56,305 nt of DNA from Acetobacterium malicum subsp. dehalogenans DSM 11527. Its GTDB lineage: Bacteria; Bacillota; Clostridia; Eubacteriales; Eubacteriaceae. Location: positions 1 to 56,305 of the forward strand of contig NZ_AXAC01000034.1 of NCBI RefSeq assembly GCF_000472665.1. The letters run 5' to 3'. Positions 24,467-33,104 of the stretch are shown piece by piece (positions within the stretch are counted from its first letter, which is position 1; every line of letters starts with the position of its first letter). The notes under the pieces are model-generated. The model saw nothing but the letters and a program-made list of their open reading frames with translations. It searched no databases and was not told where the DNA came from. A program made the position numbers and the translations under genes.

Positions 24467-25465
24467 CTACTTACTTGCTTCCTCAATCGCCACCGCAACC
24501 GAAACGGTTGCGCCAACCATCGGGTTATTACCCATTCCAATCAGTCCCATCATTTCAACATGGGCAGGAACAGATGAAGAACCGGCGAATTGAGCGTCGG
24601 AGTGCATTCGGCCCATGGTGTCGGTCATCCCGTAGGAAGCAGGGCCTGAGCCCATATTGTCAGGATGGAGGGTTCGGCCGGTACCGCCGCCGGAGGCAAC
24701 GGAGAAATATTTTTTGCCTTGTTCCAGGGCTTCCTTTTTATAGGTACCGGCAACAGGGTGTTGGAAACGGGTTGGGTTGGTGGAGTTTCCGGTGATGGAA
24801 ACATGAACCCCTTCGTGATGCATGATGGCAACGCCTTCTTGAACATCATTCGATCCGTAACAGTTAACCGCAGCGCGTTCGCCATCGGAATAAGGTGTTC
24901 GTGATACAATGTTAAGTTCGCCGGTGGCAAAATCATAATCGGTTTTAACATAGGTAAAGCCATTGACCCGGGAAATAATCAGCGCCGCGTCTTTGCCTAA
25001 ACCGTTTAAGATAACCCGTAACGGTTTGACCCGAACCTTGTTGGCTGAGCGGGCGATGCCGATGGCACCTTCAGCAGCAGCAAAGGATTCGTGGCCGGCC
25101 AGGAAGGCAAAACATTCGGTGTCTTCTCTTAAGAGCATCGCGCCTAAATTACCGTGACCTAAACCAACCTTACGTTGTTCAGCAACCGAACCGGGAATAC
25201 AGAAAGCCTGTAAGCCTTCGCCGATCACTTCGGATGCGTCGGCAGCATTGGTAATGCCGCGTTTAATCGCCAGGGCAGCACCTAAGGTGTAAGCCCAGCA
25301 GGCGTTTTCAAAACAGATGGGCTGAATGCTTTTAACAATGCCAGCTACATCAATGCCTTTTTCATCACAGATAGCTTTTGCTTCTTCTAAAGAGGCAATG
25401 CCGTTGGCAGCTAAAACTTCTTCAATTTTAGCAATTCTTCTTTCATAACTTTCAAATAATGCCAT
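24467..25465 (-). CDS. GGGtGRT protein
   Basis: The 332-aa protein carries the family-defining SVASGGGTGRTLHPDN (about residues 257-272), then GSGPASYGMTDTMGR and a conserved run near the C-terminus. The family is restricted to anaerobes and has no known function; it is nearly always encoded beside the Fe-S scaffold-like gene that precedes it here on the same strand (11 bp apart). Conserved Cys (CFENACWAYTLGAA) and Gly-rich loops suggest nucleotide or cluster handling, but that is inference. Confidence 0.92.
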   Translation of the reverse strand: MALFESYERRIAKIEEVLAANGIASLEEAKAICDEKGIDVAGIVKSIQPICFENACWAYTLGAALAIKRGITNAADASEVIGEGLQAFCIPGSVAEQRKVGLGHGNLGAMLLREDTECFAFLAGHESFAAAEGAIGIARSANKVRVKPLRVILNGLGKDAALIISRVNGFTYVKTDYDFATGELNIVSRTPYSDGERAAVNCYGSNDVQEGVAIMHHEGVHVSITGNSTNPTRFQHPVAGTYKKEALEQGKKYFSVASGGGTGRTLHPDNMGSGPASYGMTDTMGRMHSDAQFAGSSSVPAHVEMMGLIGMGNNPMVGATVSVAVAIEEASK

Positions 25466-25476
25466 GTGATTTCCTC

Positions 25477-26169
25477 CTATTCTTTTCTTGGATCGATGTA
25501 TTTGACAGCATCGTCGAATTGTCCGTATTTACCAGAAGCTTTTTCCAAAGCAGCTGCTGGCTCAACGCCGTTATTGATACTTTCCATCATTTTTCCAAGA
25601 TGAACGAAGGAGTAACCAACAATCTCGTCGTTTTTGTTTAACGCCAATTTCTGGATATAACCTTCGGCAATTTCAAGGTAACGCGGTCCTTTGGCAAGGG
25701 TACCATAGGTAGTCCCAACCTGGCTTCGTAAACCTTTGCCCAAATCTTCAAGTCCGGCACCAATTGGCAATCCGCCTTCGGAGAAAGCCGTTTGGGTACG
25801 GCCATATACGATTTGTAAAAACAATTCCCGCATCGCGGTATTAATTGCATCACAAACTAAATCTGTGTTAAGCGCTTCTAAAATAGTTTTTCCTGGCATA
25901 ATTTCAGAGGCCATCGAAGCTGAATGAGTCATTCCCGAACAACCGATGGTTTCAATCAGACATTCCTCGATGATGCCATCCTTTACATTAAGGGTTAATT
26001 TACAGGCGCCTTGTTGCGGGGCACACCAGCCAATACCATGAGTTAAACCGGAGATGTCGGTAACATCTTTTGCCTGAACCCATTTTCCCTCCTCTGGGAT
26101 TGGGGCACAACCGTGGTTTGCATTATTACCAACGGTACACATTCTTTTAATTTCGTGAGAATATTCCAT
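25477..26169 (-). CDS. NifU/IscU-like iron-sulfur cluster scaffold protein
   Basis: The 230-aa protein has IscU/NifU_N features: CLIETIGCSGMTHSASMASE (about residues 71-90) with the conserved Cys and GCSG, and further cysteines at GWCAPQQGACK. It is longer than IscU (about 130 aa), with an added C-terminal helical region. It precedes the GGGtGRT gene by 11 bp, a linkage seen widely in anaerobic Firmicutes. The pair probably builds or repairs an Fe-S-containing target, which has not been identified. Confidence 0.9.
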   Translation of the reverse strand: MEYSHEIKRMCTVGNNANHGCAPIPEEGKWVQAKDVTDISGLTHGIGWCAPQQGACKLTLNVKDGIIEECLIETIGCSGMTHSASMASEIMPGKTILEALNTDLVCDAINTAMRELFLQIVYGRTQTAFSEGGLPIGAGLEDLGKGLRSQVGTTYGTLAKGPRYLEIAEGYIQKLALNKNDEIVGYSFVHLGKMMESINNGVEPAAALEKASGKYGQFDDAVKYIDPRKE

Positions 26170-26447
26170 TCATTAATCTCCCTTCAAAAAATTACTCCTT
26201 TAATTATAAACTTTAAAATTCAAAAAAAACAGGTAATATTTTGTTATTTTGGAAAAACGGGGAAAAATACCCGAATTGGACAAAAAGTTTAATTGATGAA
26301 ATGGGGAAATCGATGTAGAATAGGGCAAGAACCTAAAATAGGTGAATTTTATCTTTGGTTCGGGAACTTATCTTAAAAATTAATTAAACATATTGATACA
26401 TATTTGGTCGATTGATCTGCGGATTGATTGAGAAGGGATGTAAACGA

Positions 26448-27875
26448 ATGGAATTGAAAAACAAACTTAGCCTGGGAGCAAAACGAGTGGAGTACTTAAT
26501 GGAAGAGTATTTCAATCGCGAAAAAGCGCTGGGCTTTTGTAAGGCATGTCCAAATTTTTCCAAATACTGGTCCTGCCCTCCTTACGCATTTGATGAAGCA
26601 ATCTTTTTAAAACAGTTTAAATATATGCATATTATCGGCAGACAGATGGAGGTCCCCCGGGAAGATCTCAGGAATGTTCGTGATCCCGAGGCGGTTAAAA
26701 ACTATTGTACCGATAAACTCCAGGCGATCAAGGTGATGACCTGGAAAACGCTGCTGGAAATTGAAGACGAGGTCGATGGGGCCATCGGCCTGATTCCCGG
26801 CAATTGCCCGATCTGTGAAACCCAGGGGATGGAATGTGCCCGAAAAATCAATCAGCCCTGTCGTAACCCCAAGCTGATGCGTTTTTCATTGGAGTCGTTG
26901 GGCTTTAATGTGGCGGATCTGTTAAAATACGAAGTCGGGATGACGATTAAATGGGGCGACACCTACCGTCTGCCGGAGGTGCTGACGTCGGTGTCGGCGA
27001 TCCTCTGCAATGAAGAAATTCCTAAAGATATCCTGAAGAAATATTTCCCGGATAAAAAGAAAAGCTGGGAAAAGAAAGATCAGCGAAATCCCGAGACAGA
27101 ATTTCATACCTCAGAAACCATCAAGCCGGAAGAAACCATCCACGGCGGCAGTGCGGCGGTTCAGGCCAAGGCCAAAATCATTGATGATGAGATTCCGCCT
27201 TATCGGCCCCAGAAAAGCTGGGTTGGCTACAAGGCTGAAAAGAACCCCGAAGATGATGCCATGAAAAAGGGTTACACTGTCACGATTCAAGGTGAAGAAG
27301 AGCTGATTGCAGAAAAAACAGCGAAAGAAATGGAAGCTGAAAAAATCTATGACGAAGAGTGTGCCCCGGATGTCAAAGCCGAAGAAGCGGCCGTGGAAGC
27401 GGTTGTCGAAGTAGCGCCCCCTGAGCCGGAAGTGGTTGAAGAAGAGGATGATACCAAGTATCAATGGCTGGGCTTTAAAGCGTCCCTTGATGACGACGAA
27501 ATCGTCAAACGCCCGATCCCCAAAATGACCGAACTGATTCTGGATGGTGAAGAAGTGCCAGCCGGTGAAGATACTCAGGAACCGGCCGCAGCGGCTGAAG
27601 TTGCTCCGGAAGTTGTTCCCGAAGAAGATTGCACCCCATATTATGATAAAACCGATGCGGAAATGGCAGCGGATGACGCAGCGATGGAAGAACCGGCGGT
27701 CAGTGTGGCAGCAGTTGAAGAAGCGGTTGCGGAAGTTGTTGAAATGCCAGTCGAAGAACCAGTTGAGGAAGAAGACGACTCCAAATATCAGTGGCTGGGC
27801 TTTAAGGCCCCGCTGGATGACGATGAACCAATCGTTAAAAAATCCAGCCTGGCCAGCCTGAAAATTCCCGAATAA
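26448..27875 (+). CDS. DUF2284 metal-binding protein with a long acidic repeat tail
   Basis: I chose ATG 26448 (after AGAAGGG), giving 475 aa. Residues 1-205 are a DUF2284 domain with cysteine-rich motifs CKACPNFSKYWSCPPY and GNCPICETQGMECARK, able to bind a metal or Fe-S cluster. Residues 206-475 are acidic, rich in Glu, Ala and Val and probably disordered, and carry a motif three times near residues 255, 336 and 445: KSWVGYKAE, then KYQWLGFKA twice, the last two followed by DDDE. Ordinary DUF2284 proteins stop at about 190-210 aa. It is divergent from the GGGtGRT operon. Confidence 0.8.
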   Translation: MELKNKLSLGAKRVEYLMEEYFNREKALGFCKACPNFSKYWSCPPYAFDEAIFLKQFKYMHIIGRQMEVPREDLRNVRDPEAVKNYCTDKLQAIKVMTWKTLLEIEDEVDGAIGLIPGNCPICETQGMECARKINQPCRNPKLMRFSLESLGFNVADLLKYEVGMTIKWGDTYRLPEVLTSVSAILCNEEIPKDILKKYFPDKKKSWEKKDQRNPETEFHTSETIKPEETIHGGSAAVQAKAKIIDDEIPPYRPQKSWVGYKAEKNPEDDAMKKGYTVTIQGEEELIAEKTAKEMEAEKIYDEECAPDVKAEEAAVEAVVEVAPPEPEVVEEEDDTKYQWLGFKASLDDDEIVKRPIPKMTELILDGEEVPAGEDTQEPAAAAEVAPEVVPEEDCTPYYDKTDAEMAADDAAMEEPAVSVAAVEEAVAEVVEMPVEEPVEEEDDSKYQWLGFKAPLDDDEPIVKKSSLASLKIPE

Positions 27876-28005
27876 AATAAAATTGATGATCTAGATTGTG
27901 TTTGGGATGGGTGTATCGTCCCGGGCACAATCTAATTTGCGCTATGGCAGTCATCACTATTTTTGATAAATAGACAATGAAGCTCATAAACATCGAACAA
28001 TTATT

Positions 28006-28204
28006 GCTTTGCGTTTAGTTTCCACAACCAGAAGAAATCGCTAAGCGAATTTCTTCTGGTTCGCGGGCAGTCGCCAATTACAAGCAAGCTTGTGAATGGC
28101 TCGTTGCCTTCACGAAAACAATTGTGTAACGTGTAGGCGAACAGTTCCTGGAACTGTCCGCCGCACAGTGTAACAATTGTTTTGTGCGAAACTGATCGTA
28201 AAGC
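28006..28204. repeat. Fold-back palindromic element, copy 1
   Basis: Imperfect terminal inverted repeats (GCTTTGCGTTTAGTTTC at 28006-28022 and GAAACTGATCGTAAAGC at 28188-28204) enclose a row of stem-loops: one with arms AACCAGAAGAAAT and ATTTCTTCTGGTT (28026-28061), one around AAGCAAGCTTG (28062-28110), and an outer AAAACAATTG/CAATTGTTTT pair holding a GGCG/CGCC hairpin (28114-28182). The middle module is shared with the element at 48937. The rest of 27876-28257 shows no gene. Confidence 0.75.
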
Positions 28205-28257
28205 TCAAGGCAGTAATTTTAAATTACCTAAATAAAACAATTTGAAGGAGAGAAATC

Positions 28258-29013
28258 ATGTATTATTCAGCAGATATTGGCGTTATTGGCGGTTCAGGTC
28301 TCTATGAATTAAGTGCAGACGTGAAGAAAATTGAAGTGGATACCCCTTACGGCAAGCCCTCGGATGATATCAGCCTGGTCAAGGTGGGCGAAAAAACCGT
28401 GGCATTTTTGCCGCGACACGGCAAAGAACATACATTGAACCCTTCCGAAATTAATTATCGGGCTAACATCTATGCTTTAAAAAGCCTGGGGGTCAAAGCG
28501 ATTATTTCACCCTGTTGTGTCGGCAGTTTGAAGTTTGACATGAAACCCGGTGATTTTGTGGTTACTGATCAGTTTATTAATATGACCTCTGGCCGTAAAG
28601 ACACATTTTTTGAAAAGCCCAAGGTCAATCATATCAGCTCGGCCCATCCCTATGACCATAAGCTACGTGTCATGGCCATGGAAGCGGCGAAAGAGTGTGG
28701 CATTACCGCCCATTTCGGCGGTACCGTGATCGTTATCAACGGTCCCCGTTTTTCGACCGTCGCCGAAAGCCGGATGTTTGCGATGATGGGTGCCGATGTC
28801 GTTAATATGACCCAGTATCCCGAAGGGTATCTGTGTTTGGAACAGGAAATCCCGGTGGTGAACATTGCCCTGATCACTGATTATGATGCCGGTCTGGAAG
28901 GCCATCCCGATATTAAACCGGTCACCAATGAGGACGTTATCCGGGTTTTAAACGAAAATACTGAAAAAGTAAAAGCGCTGATCTTTAAGCTCATCGATAA
29001 ATTAGAGGTGTAG
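28258..29013 (+). CDS. mtnP: S-methyl-5'-thioadenosine phosphorylase
   Basis: The 251-aa purine-nucleoside-phosphorylase-fold enzyme splits methylthioadenosine with phosphate to adenine and 5-methylthioribose 1-phosphate. Family signs: GVIGGSGLYEL at the N-terminus, the PRHG phosphate-site motif (FLPRHGKEHTLNP), VINGPRFST with the phosphate-binding Thr region, and VNMTQYPEG, where the methionine typical of 6-amino purine specificity contacts substrate. GAAGGAG precedes the start. mtnA follows after 2 bp, so both steps are made together. Confidence 0.93.
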   Translation: MYYSADIGVIGGSGLYELSADVKKIEVDTPYGKPSDDISLVKVGEKTVAFLPRHGKEHTLNPSEINYRANIYALKSLGVKAIISPCCVGSLKFDMKPGDFVVTDQFINMTSGRKDTFFEKPKVNHISSAHPYDHKLRVMAMEAAKECGITAHFGGTVIVINGPRFSTVAESRMFAMMGADVVNMTQYPEGYLCLEQEIPVVNIALITDYDAGLEGHPDIKPVTNEDVIRVLNENTEKVKALIFKLIDKLEV

Positions 29014-29015
29014 GC

Positions 29016-30047
29016 TTGAAACCCGTTTATTTAGAAGCTGGGGAGCTGAAGCTGATTGATCAGACTAAGCTGCCCACCGAGTTTATTGTCCATTCGTATA
29101 CGGATTATCGCAAAATTGCCCAAGCCATTGTCGATATGATCGTTCGCGGAGCACCGGCCATCGGGGTAACCGCTGGCTACGGTGTTTATTTTGGTGCCTT
29201 GGAATATCAAAATGAGCCAAAAGACGTTTTTTATGATAAAATGAAAGAAGTTTGCGAATTACTGGCGTCTACCCGTCCCACCGCCGTGAATTTATTCTGG
29301 GCGATTAAGCGGATGGAAGACGTGATGGCGGCTAATGTTGATAAAGAACCGGCTCAGTTGGTTGCGATCCTGAAGGATGAAGCTCGGGCCATCTGTGCCG
29401 AAGACATTCAGATGTGTCGGGATATGGGCAAGCATGGTGCCGAACTGATCCATCAGAATGATACCATTTTGACCCACTGCAACGCTGGCGCCCTGGCGAC
29501 CGCCGATTATGGTACCGCTCTGGGCGTGATCCGGGCGGCCCACGAAGCGGGCAAAAATATTTCCGTTTATGCTGATGAAACCCGGCCTTTTTTACAGGGC
29601 GCCCGACTGACAGCCTATGAGCTGCACGCCGACGGTATTCCGGTGACGTTGATCACCGATAACATGGCCGGCTGGATGATGAAACTGGGCAAAATTGACG
29701 GTGTTATTGTCGGTGCGGATCGGATTGCTGCTAATGGCGATGTGGCCAATAAAATCGGGACCTATTCGGTATCGGTATTGGCCAAAGCCCATGGCATTCC
29801 GATGTATGTGGCAGCGCCGACCTCAACCATTGATTTCGCCATGAAATCTGGGGATGAGATCGTCATCGAACAACGGGACTGCCGGGAGATCAGCCATATC
29901 TGTGGAATTCAGGTGGCACCGGACGGGGTCGCCATGGAAAATCCGGCCTTTGATGTCACGCCGCACCAGAATGTCACCGCCATCATCACCGAAAAGGGTG
30001 TGGTCTATCCCCCCTATGACATTAATATTCCCAAGCTGAAAGAATAA
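29016..30047 (+). CDS. mtnA: S-methyl-5-thioribose-1-phosphate isomerase
   Basis: The 343-aa enzyme of the eIF2B-like fold converts 5-methylthioribose 1-phosphate to methylthioribulose 1-phosphate. Signs: RGAPAIGVTAGYG, THCNAGALATADYGTALGV with the catalytic Cys, DETRPFLQGARLTA, and VGADRIAANGDVANKIGTY with the catalytic Asp. The start is TTG 29016, placed after GAGGTG; mtnP ends 2 bp before it. The later enzymes of the Met salvage pathway are not next to it, as is common in anaerobes that send the product into a shunt. Confidence 0.93.
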   Translation: MKPVYLEAGELKLIDQTKLPTEFIVHSYTDYRKIAQAIVDMIVRGAPAIGVTAGYGVYFGALEYQNEPKDVFYDKMKEVCELLASTRPTAVNLFWAIKRMEDVMAANVDKEPAQLVAILKDEARAICAEDIQMCRDMGKHGAELIHQNDTILTHCNAGALATADYGTALGVIRAAHEAGKNISVYADETRPFLQGARLTAYELHADGIPVTLITDNMAGWMMKLGKIDGVIVGADRIAANGDVANKIGTYSVSVLAKAHGIPMYVAAPTSTIDFAMKSGDEIVIEQRDCREISHICGIQVAPDGVAMENPAFDVTPHQNVTAIITEKGVVYPPYDINIPKLKE

Positions 30048-30069
30048 GAATAAAGCTAAAGGATGAATC

Positions 30070-30807
30070 ATGAAAGTAAATATATTATTTCCCGTTCTTG
30101 ATGAAGAGCGGCGCCTGGAAAAGGGGATTTTGAAAACCCTGGTTTTCCTCAAAAAAAACAAGCTGTTTGATTATCAACTGACCATCATCGATAACGGTTC
30201 CACTGATGCCACTGAGGCCATCAGCCGTCGTTTGTGCCAAAAGCATCCCGAGGTTCATTATCTGAAAACCCCACAGCGGGGAGTGGGAGTCGCCCTGCGA
30301 ACCGGCGCAGCGGACAATCGCTGTGAAGTGATTGGCTATATGGATATTGACCTGTCCACCAATATTGAACATCTCAGACAGGTTAAGGATATTTTTGAAA
30401 ACCAGCCGGAGATAAAAATTATCAAGGGCTCCCGGCTAATGAAAAATTCCACCGTGATGGGACGGAAGCCGACCCGGGAATTTACCTCCCGGGGACTCAA
30501 TGGCCTCTTGCATGTGGTGTTTAAAAATCAGTTTACCGATGCCCTCTGCGGCTTTGATTTTTATCGTAAAGAGACCTTTGACGACTTGATTGCTGCTTCC
30601 AGCCAGGACAATGGCTGGTTTTATTGCGTTGAGCTGCTGCTGCGCGCCGAGCGCCTAGGCCTTGAAGTGCATGATATTCCGGTGATCTGGGAAGATGATT
30701 ATGATACTAAGGTAAAGGTTGTTAAAACTGTGGTATCCTATCTCAAGCAGATTAAATTTTTAAAGTCAGAATTTATCAGAGAAGATCGTCAAAAGACTAA
30801 ATCCTGA
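30070..30807 (+). CDS. GT2-family glycosyltransferase (dolichyl-phosphate mannose synthase-like)
   Basis: The 245-aa protein has a GT-A fold: ILFPVLDEERRL at the nucleotide-sugar site, IIDNGSTDAT, and the metal-binding GYMDIDLS (DxD) near residue 95, followed by KIIKGSRL and a CGFDFYRKE acceptor region. It has no membrane helix. It probably transfers a sugar from a nucleotide donor to a lipid or peptide acceptor. It follows mtnA by 22 bp and begins the run of four sugar-related genes. Confidence 0.85.
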   Translation: MKVNILFPVLDEERRLEKGILKTLVFLKKNKLFDYQLTIIDNGSTDATEAISRRLCQKHPEVHYLKTPQRGVGVALRTGAADNRCEVIGYMDIDLSTNIEHLRQVKDIFENQPEIKIIKGSRLMKNSTVMGRKPTREFTSRGLNGLLHVVFKNQFTDALCGFDFYRKETFDDLIAASSQDNGWFYCVELLLRAERLGLEVHDIPVIWEDDYDTKVKVVKTVVSYLKQIKFLKSEFIREDRQKTKS

Positions 30808-30823
30808 CAGCAGAGGAGACAAG

Positions 30824-31936
30824 ATGAAGGTACCAGCAAATAATTTACTACGACATTTTGAAGAACATCAGCAAGAATATGAAAATAAAGCATTGGAAAT
30901 TTTAAGAAGCGGCAACTACATTCTCGGGAATGAAGTGGACCGCTTTGAAAAAGATTTTGCCAACTATATTGGCACCAATTACTGCGTTGGCCTGGGGAAC
31001 TGTTTAGATGCCCTATGGCTTTCTTTTCGTGTTTTGGGCATTGGCACCGGCGACGAGGTCATTGTTCAGGCCAACACCTATATTGCCAGCGTGATGGGCA
31101 TCACGATCAATGGGGCCACCCCGATTTTTGTCGAGCCGGACGCTTTCCATAGTATTGATGCCGATAAAATAGAAGCGAAGATCACCGAAAAGACCCAAGC
31201 CATTCTGGTGGTCCATCTTTACGGCACCAGTTGCGAAATGGATAAGATTGTCGCGATTGCCCAAAAATACAATCTCCGGCTGGTGGAAGATTGCGCTCAA
31301 AGCCATGGTGCCACTTATCAGGGTCAGATGACCGGTTCGTTTGGCGATATCGGCTGTTTCAGCTTTTATCCGTCAAAAAATCTCGGCGCATTTGGTGACG
31401 GCGGTGCCATTACCACCAACAGTGCCGAACTGGATCAGGCCTTTCGGATGTATCGTTTTTACGGCAGTGAAAAGCGCTATTATAATAAGGTCGTCGGCAC
31501 CAATTCCCGGCTGGATGAGCTCCAGGCCGGGCTGCTAAACGTCAAGCTGAACTATCTGGATCAGCTTAATGCTGACCGTAACCGCGTTTGCACAGCCTAT
31601 CTAAACAAGATCAACAACCCGGTGATCCAGTTGCCTAAACTGCGGGACCAGGCCACCACGGTCTGGCATCAGTTTGTCGTGACCACCCCCTATCGGGATG
31701 AACTAAAGGATTATCTGGAAGCCGCGGGCATCGGCAGCATCATCCATTATCCGATTCCACCCCATTTGTCGGAAGCCTATGCCGATCTGAACATTGGCCG
31801 CGGCAGTCTGCCAATTACCGAAAAGCTGGCCGACGAGGTTCTTTCGCTGCCGTTATATTATGGGATGAACGATGCCGAAATTGACACCGTTGTGGCTGCC
31901 ATCAATGCTTTTGTGCCCAGGTTGCTGGAGTCATAA
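30824..31936 (+). CDS. DegT/DnrJ/EryC1/StrS-family sugar aminotransferase
   Basis: The 370-aa fold-type I PLP enzyme has an N-terminal NRYILGNEV-type core (GNYILGNEVDRFEKDFA), the family motif LVEDCAQSHGATY (PLP Asp/Gln), and the Schiff-base lysine in FSFYPSKNLGAFGDGGA (about residue 185). Such enzymes add an amino group to a keto-sugar nucleotide. Its place between two glycosyltransferases and an FAD oxidoreductase suggests production of an amino sugar for a surface glycan; the precise substrate is unknown. Confidence 0.92.
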   Translation: MKVPANNLLRHFEEHQQEYENKALEILRSGNYILGNEVDRFEKDFANYIGTNYCVGLGNCLDALWLSFRVLGIGTGDEVIVQANTYIASVMGITINGATPIFVEPDAFHSIDADKIEAKITEKTQAILVVHLYGTSCEMDKIVAIAQKYNLRLVEDCAQSHGATYQGQMTGSFGDIGCFSFYPSKNLGAFGDGGAITTNSAELDQAFRMYRFYGSEKRYYNKVVGTNSRLDELQAGLLNVKLNYLDQLNADRNRVCTAYLNKINNPVIQLPKLRDQATTVWHQFVVTTPYRDELKDYLEAAGIGSIIHYPIPPHLSEAYADLNIGRGSLPITEKLADEVLSLPLYYGMNDAEIDTVVAAINAFVPRLLES

Positions 31937-31937
31937 G

Positions 31938-33104
31938 ATGATCCAAAATAAAAACAATTCAAACAAAAATAAATCAAACAAAAACATTTGGGATAAAATA
32001 ATCATCGGCGCCGGTCTTTACGGTCTATATGCCGCGAAGACCTGTGGCGAGCGGGGTGAGCGGGTGCTGGTTCTGGAATGGGAAGACGCGCCCTTTAAAC
32101 GCGCCACCTATATCAACCAGGCCCGGGTTCATATGGGTTACCACTACCCCCGGTCCTATGCGACGGCGATCAAATCGGCCCATTATTTTAATCGTTTCAT
32201 TAAGGATTATGATTTCTGCATCCACAGTGAATTTGATCAGGTTTACGCCACCAGCGACAGTTTCAGCTGGACCAACCGGGAACAGTTTACCCAATTTTGT
32301 CAGGCGGCGGAGATTCCCTGTGAAGAATTATTTCCTGAGAAATATTTTAAAAAGGGGCTTTGTGATGGTGCCTACCTGACCAAGGAATATACCTATGACG
32401 CCGGGATTCTGGGTCAGTATTTTGTCGATGCGCTGGCAAAAATGAAGAATGTCGAAATTAAATACGGGGTCCGGCTGCAACGGATTGAAAAGGACAGTGA
32501 TGTTTATGCCCTGACACTGGCAGGCGGCGCGGTCGCAGAAACCGCTTTTCTTTTGAACGCCACCTACGGGTCAACCAATCAGATCCTCGATCTGGCTGGT
32601 TTTGAGCCGTTTAAAATTAAGTATGAGCTCTGTGAAATCATTCTCTGTCAGCCGGAAAAGAAGCTGCCCGAGGTGGGCATCACGGTGATGGACGGGCCTT
32701 TTTTTTCGGTGATGCCCTTTGGTAAAAGCGGCTATCATTCCCTGACCTCGGTGACTTTTACGCCCCATGTATCGTCCTTTGACAGTTTGCCTAAATTTAA
32801 CTGTCAGGAAAAGAGTCGCGGTTATTGCAGTCCCAAACAACTGGGAAACTGCAATGATTGCATTGCCAAACCACAATCCGCCTGGCCCTATATGTCCAAT
32901 ATGGCTGAGAAATATCTAAAGGAAGATTACGGCTTTAGCTATGCCGGCTCGCTCTATTCGATGAAGCCGATCCTAAAGGCTTCCGAGGTGGACGACTCGC
33001 GGCCCACGGTGGTCCGCAAGGTCGGTGAAAAACCGACCTTTGTCTCGGTATTGTCGGGGAAAATAAATACGGTTTATGATTTGGATGAGGTATTGAAAAC
33101 ATGA
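31938..33104 (+). CDS. FAD-dependent oxidoreductase (DAO-like fold)
   Basis: From ATG 31938 (after GGAG) this gives 388 aa. An Asn/Lys-rich start is followed by the Rossmann dinucleotide motif KIIIGAGLYGLYAAKTC, a second FAD-contact region (VLVLEWEDAP) and a middle substrate domain with many aromatics. A cluster of cysteines (CQEKSRGYCSPKQLGNCNDC, about residues 291-310) is unusual for simple flavoenzymes and could bind a metal or Fe-S cluster. It overlaps the next glycosyltransferase gene by 4 bp. It may oxidise or epimerise a sugar; UDP-galactopyranose mutase is not supported. Confidence 0.75.
   Translation: MIQNKNNSNKNKSNKNIWDKIIIGAGLYGLYAAKTCGERGERVLVLEWEDAPFKRATYINQARVHMGYHYPRSYATAIKSAHYFNRFIKDYDFCIHSEFDQVYATSDSFSWTNREQFTQFCQAAEIPCEELFPEKYFKKGLCDGAYLTKEYTYDAGILGQYFVDALAKMKNVEIKYGVRLQRIEKDSDVYALTLAGGAVAETAFLLNATYGSTNQILDLAGFEPFKIKYELCEIILCQPEKKLPEVGITVMDGPFFSVMPFGKSGYHSLTSVTFTPHVSSFDSLPKFNCQEKSRGYCSPKQLGNCNDCIAKPQSAWPYMSNMAEKYLKEDYGFSYAGSLYSMKPILKASEVDDSRPTVVRKVGEKPTFVSVLSGKINTVYDLDEVLKT

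Noticed and set aside
31872-31937. N-terminal extension of the FAD oxidoreductase
   Set aside because: It overlaps the end of the aminotransferase gene and has no ribosome site; ATG 31938 has one and gives a normal flavoprotein start.
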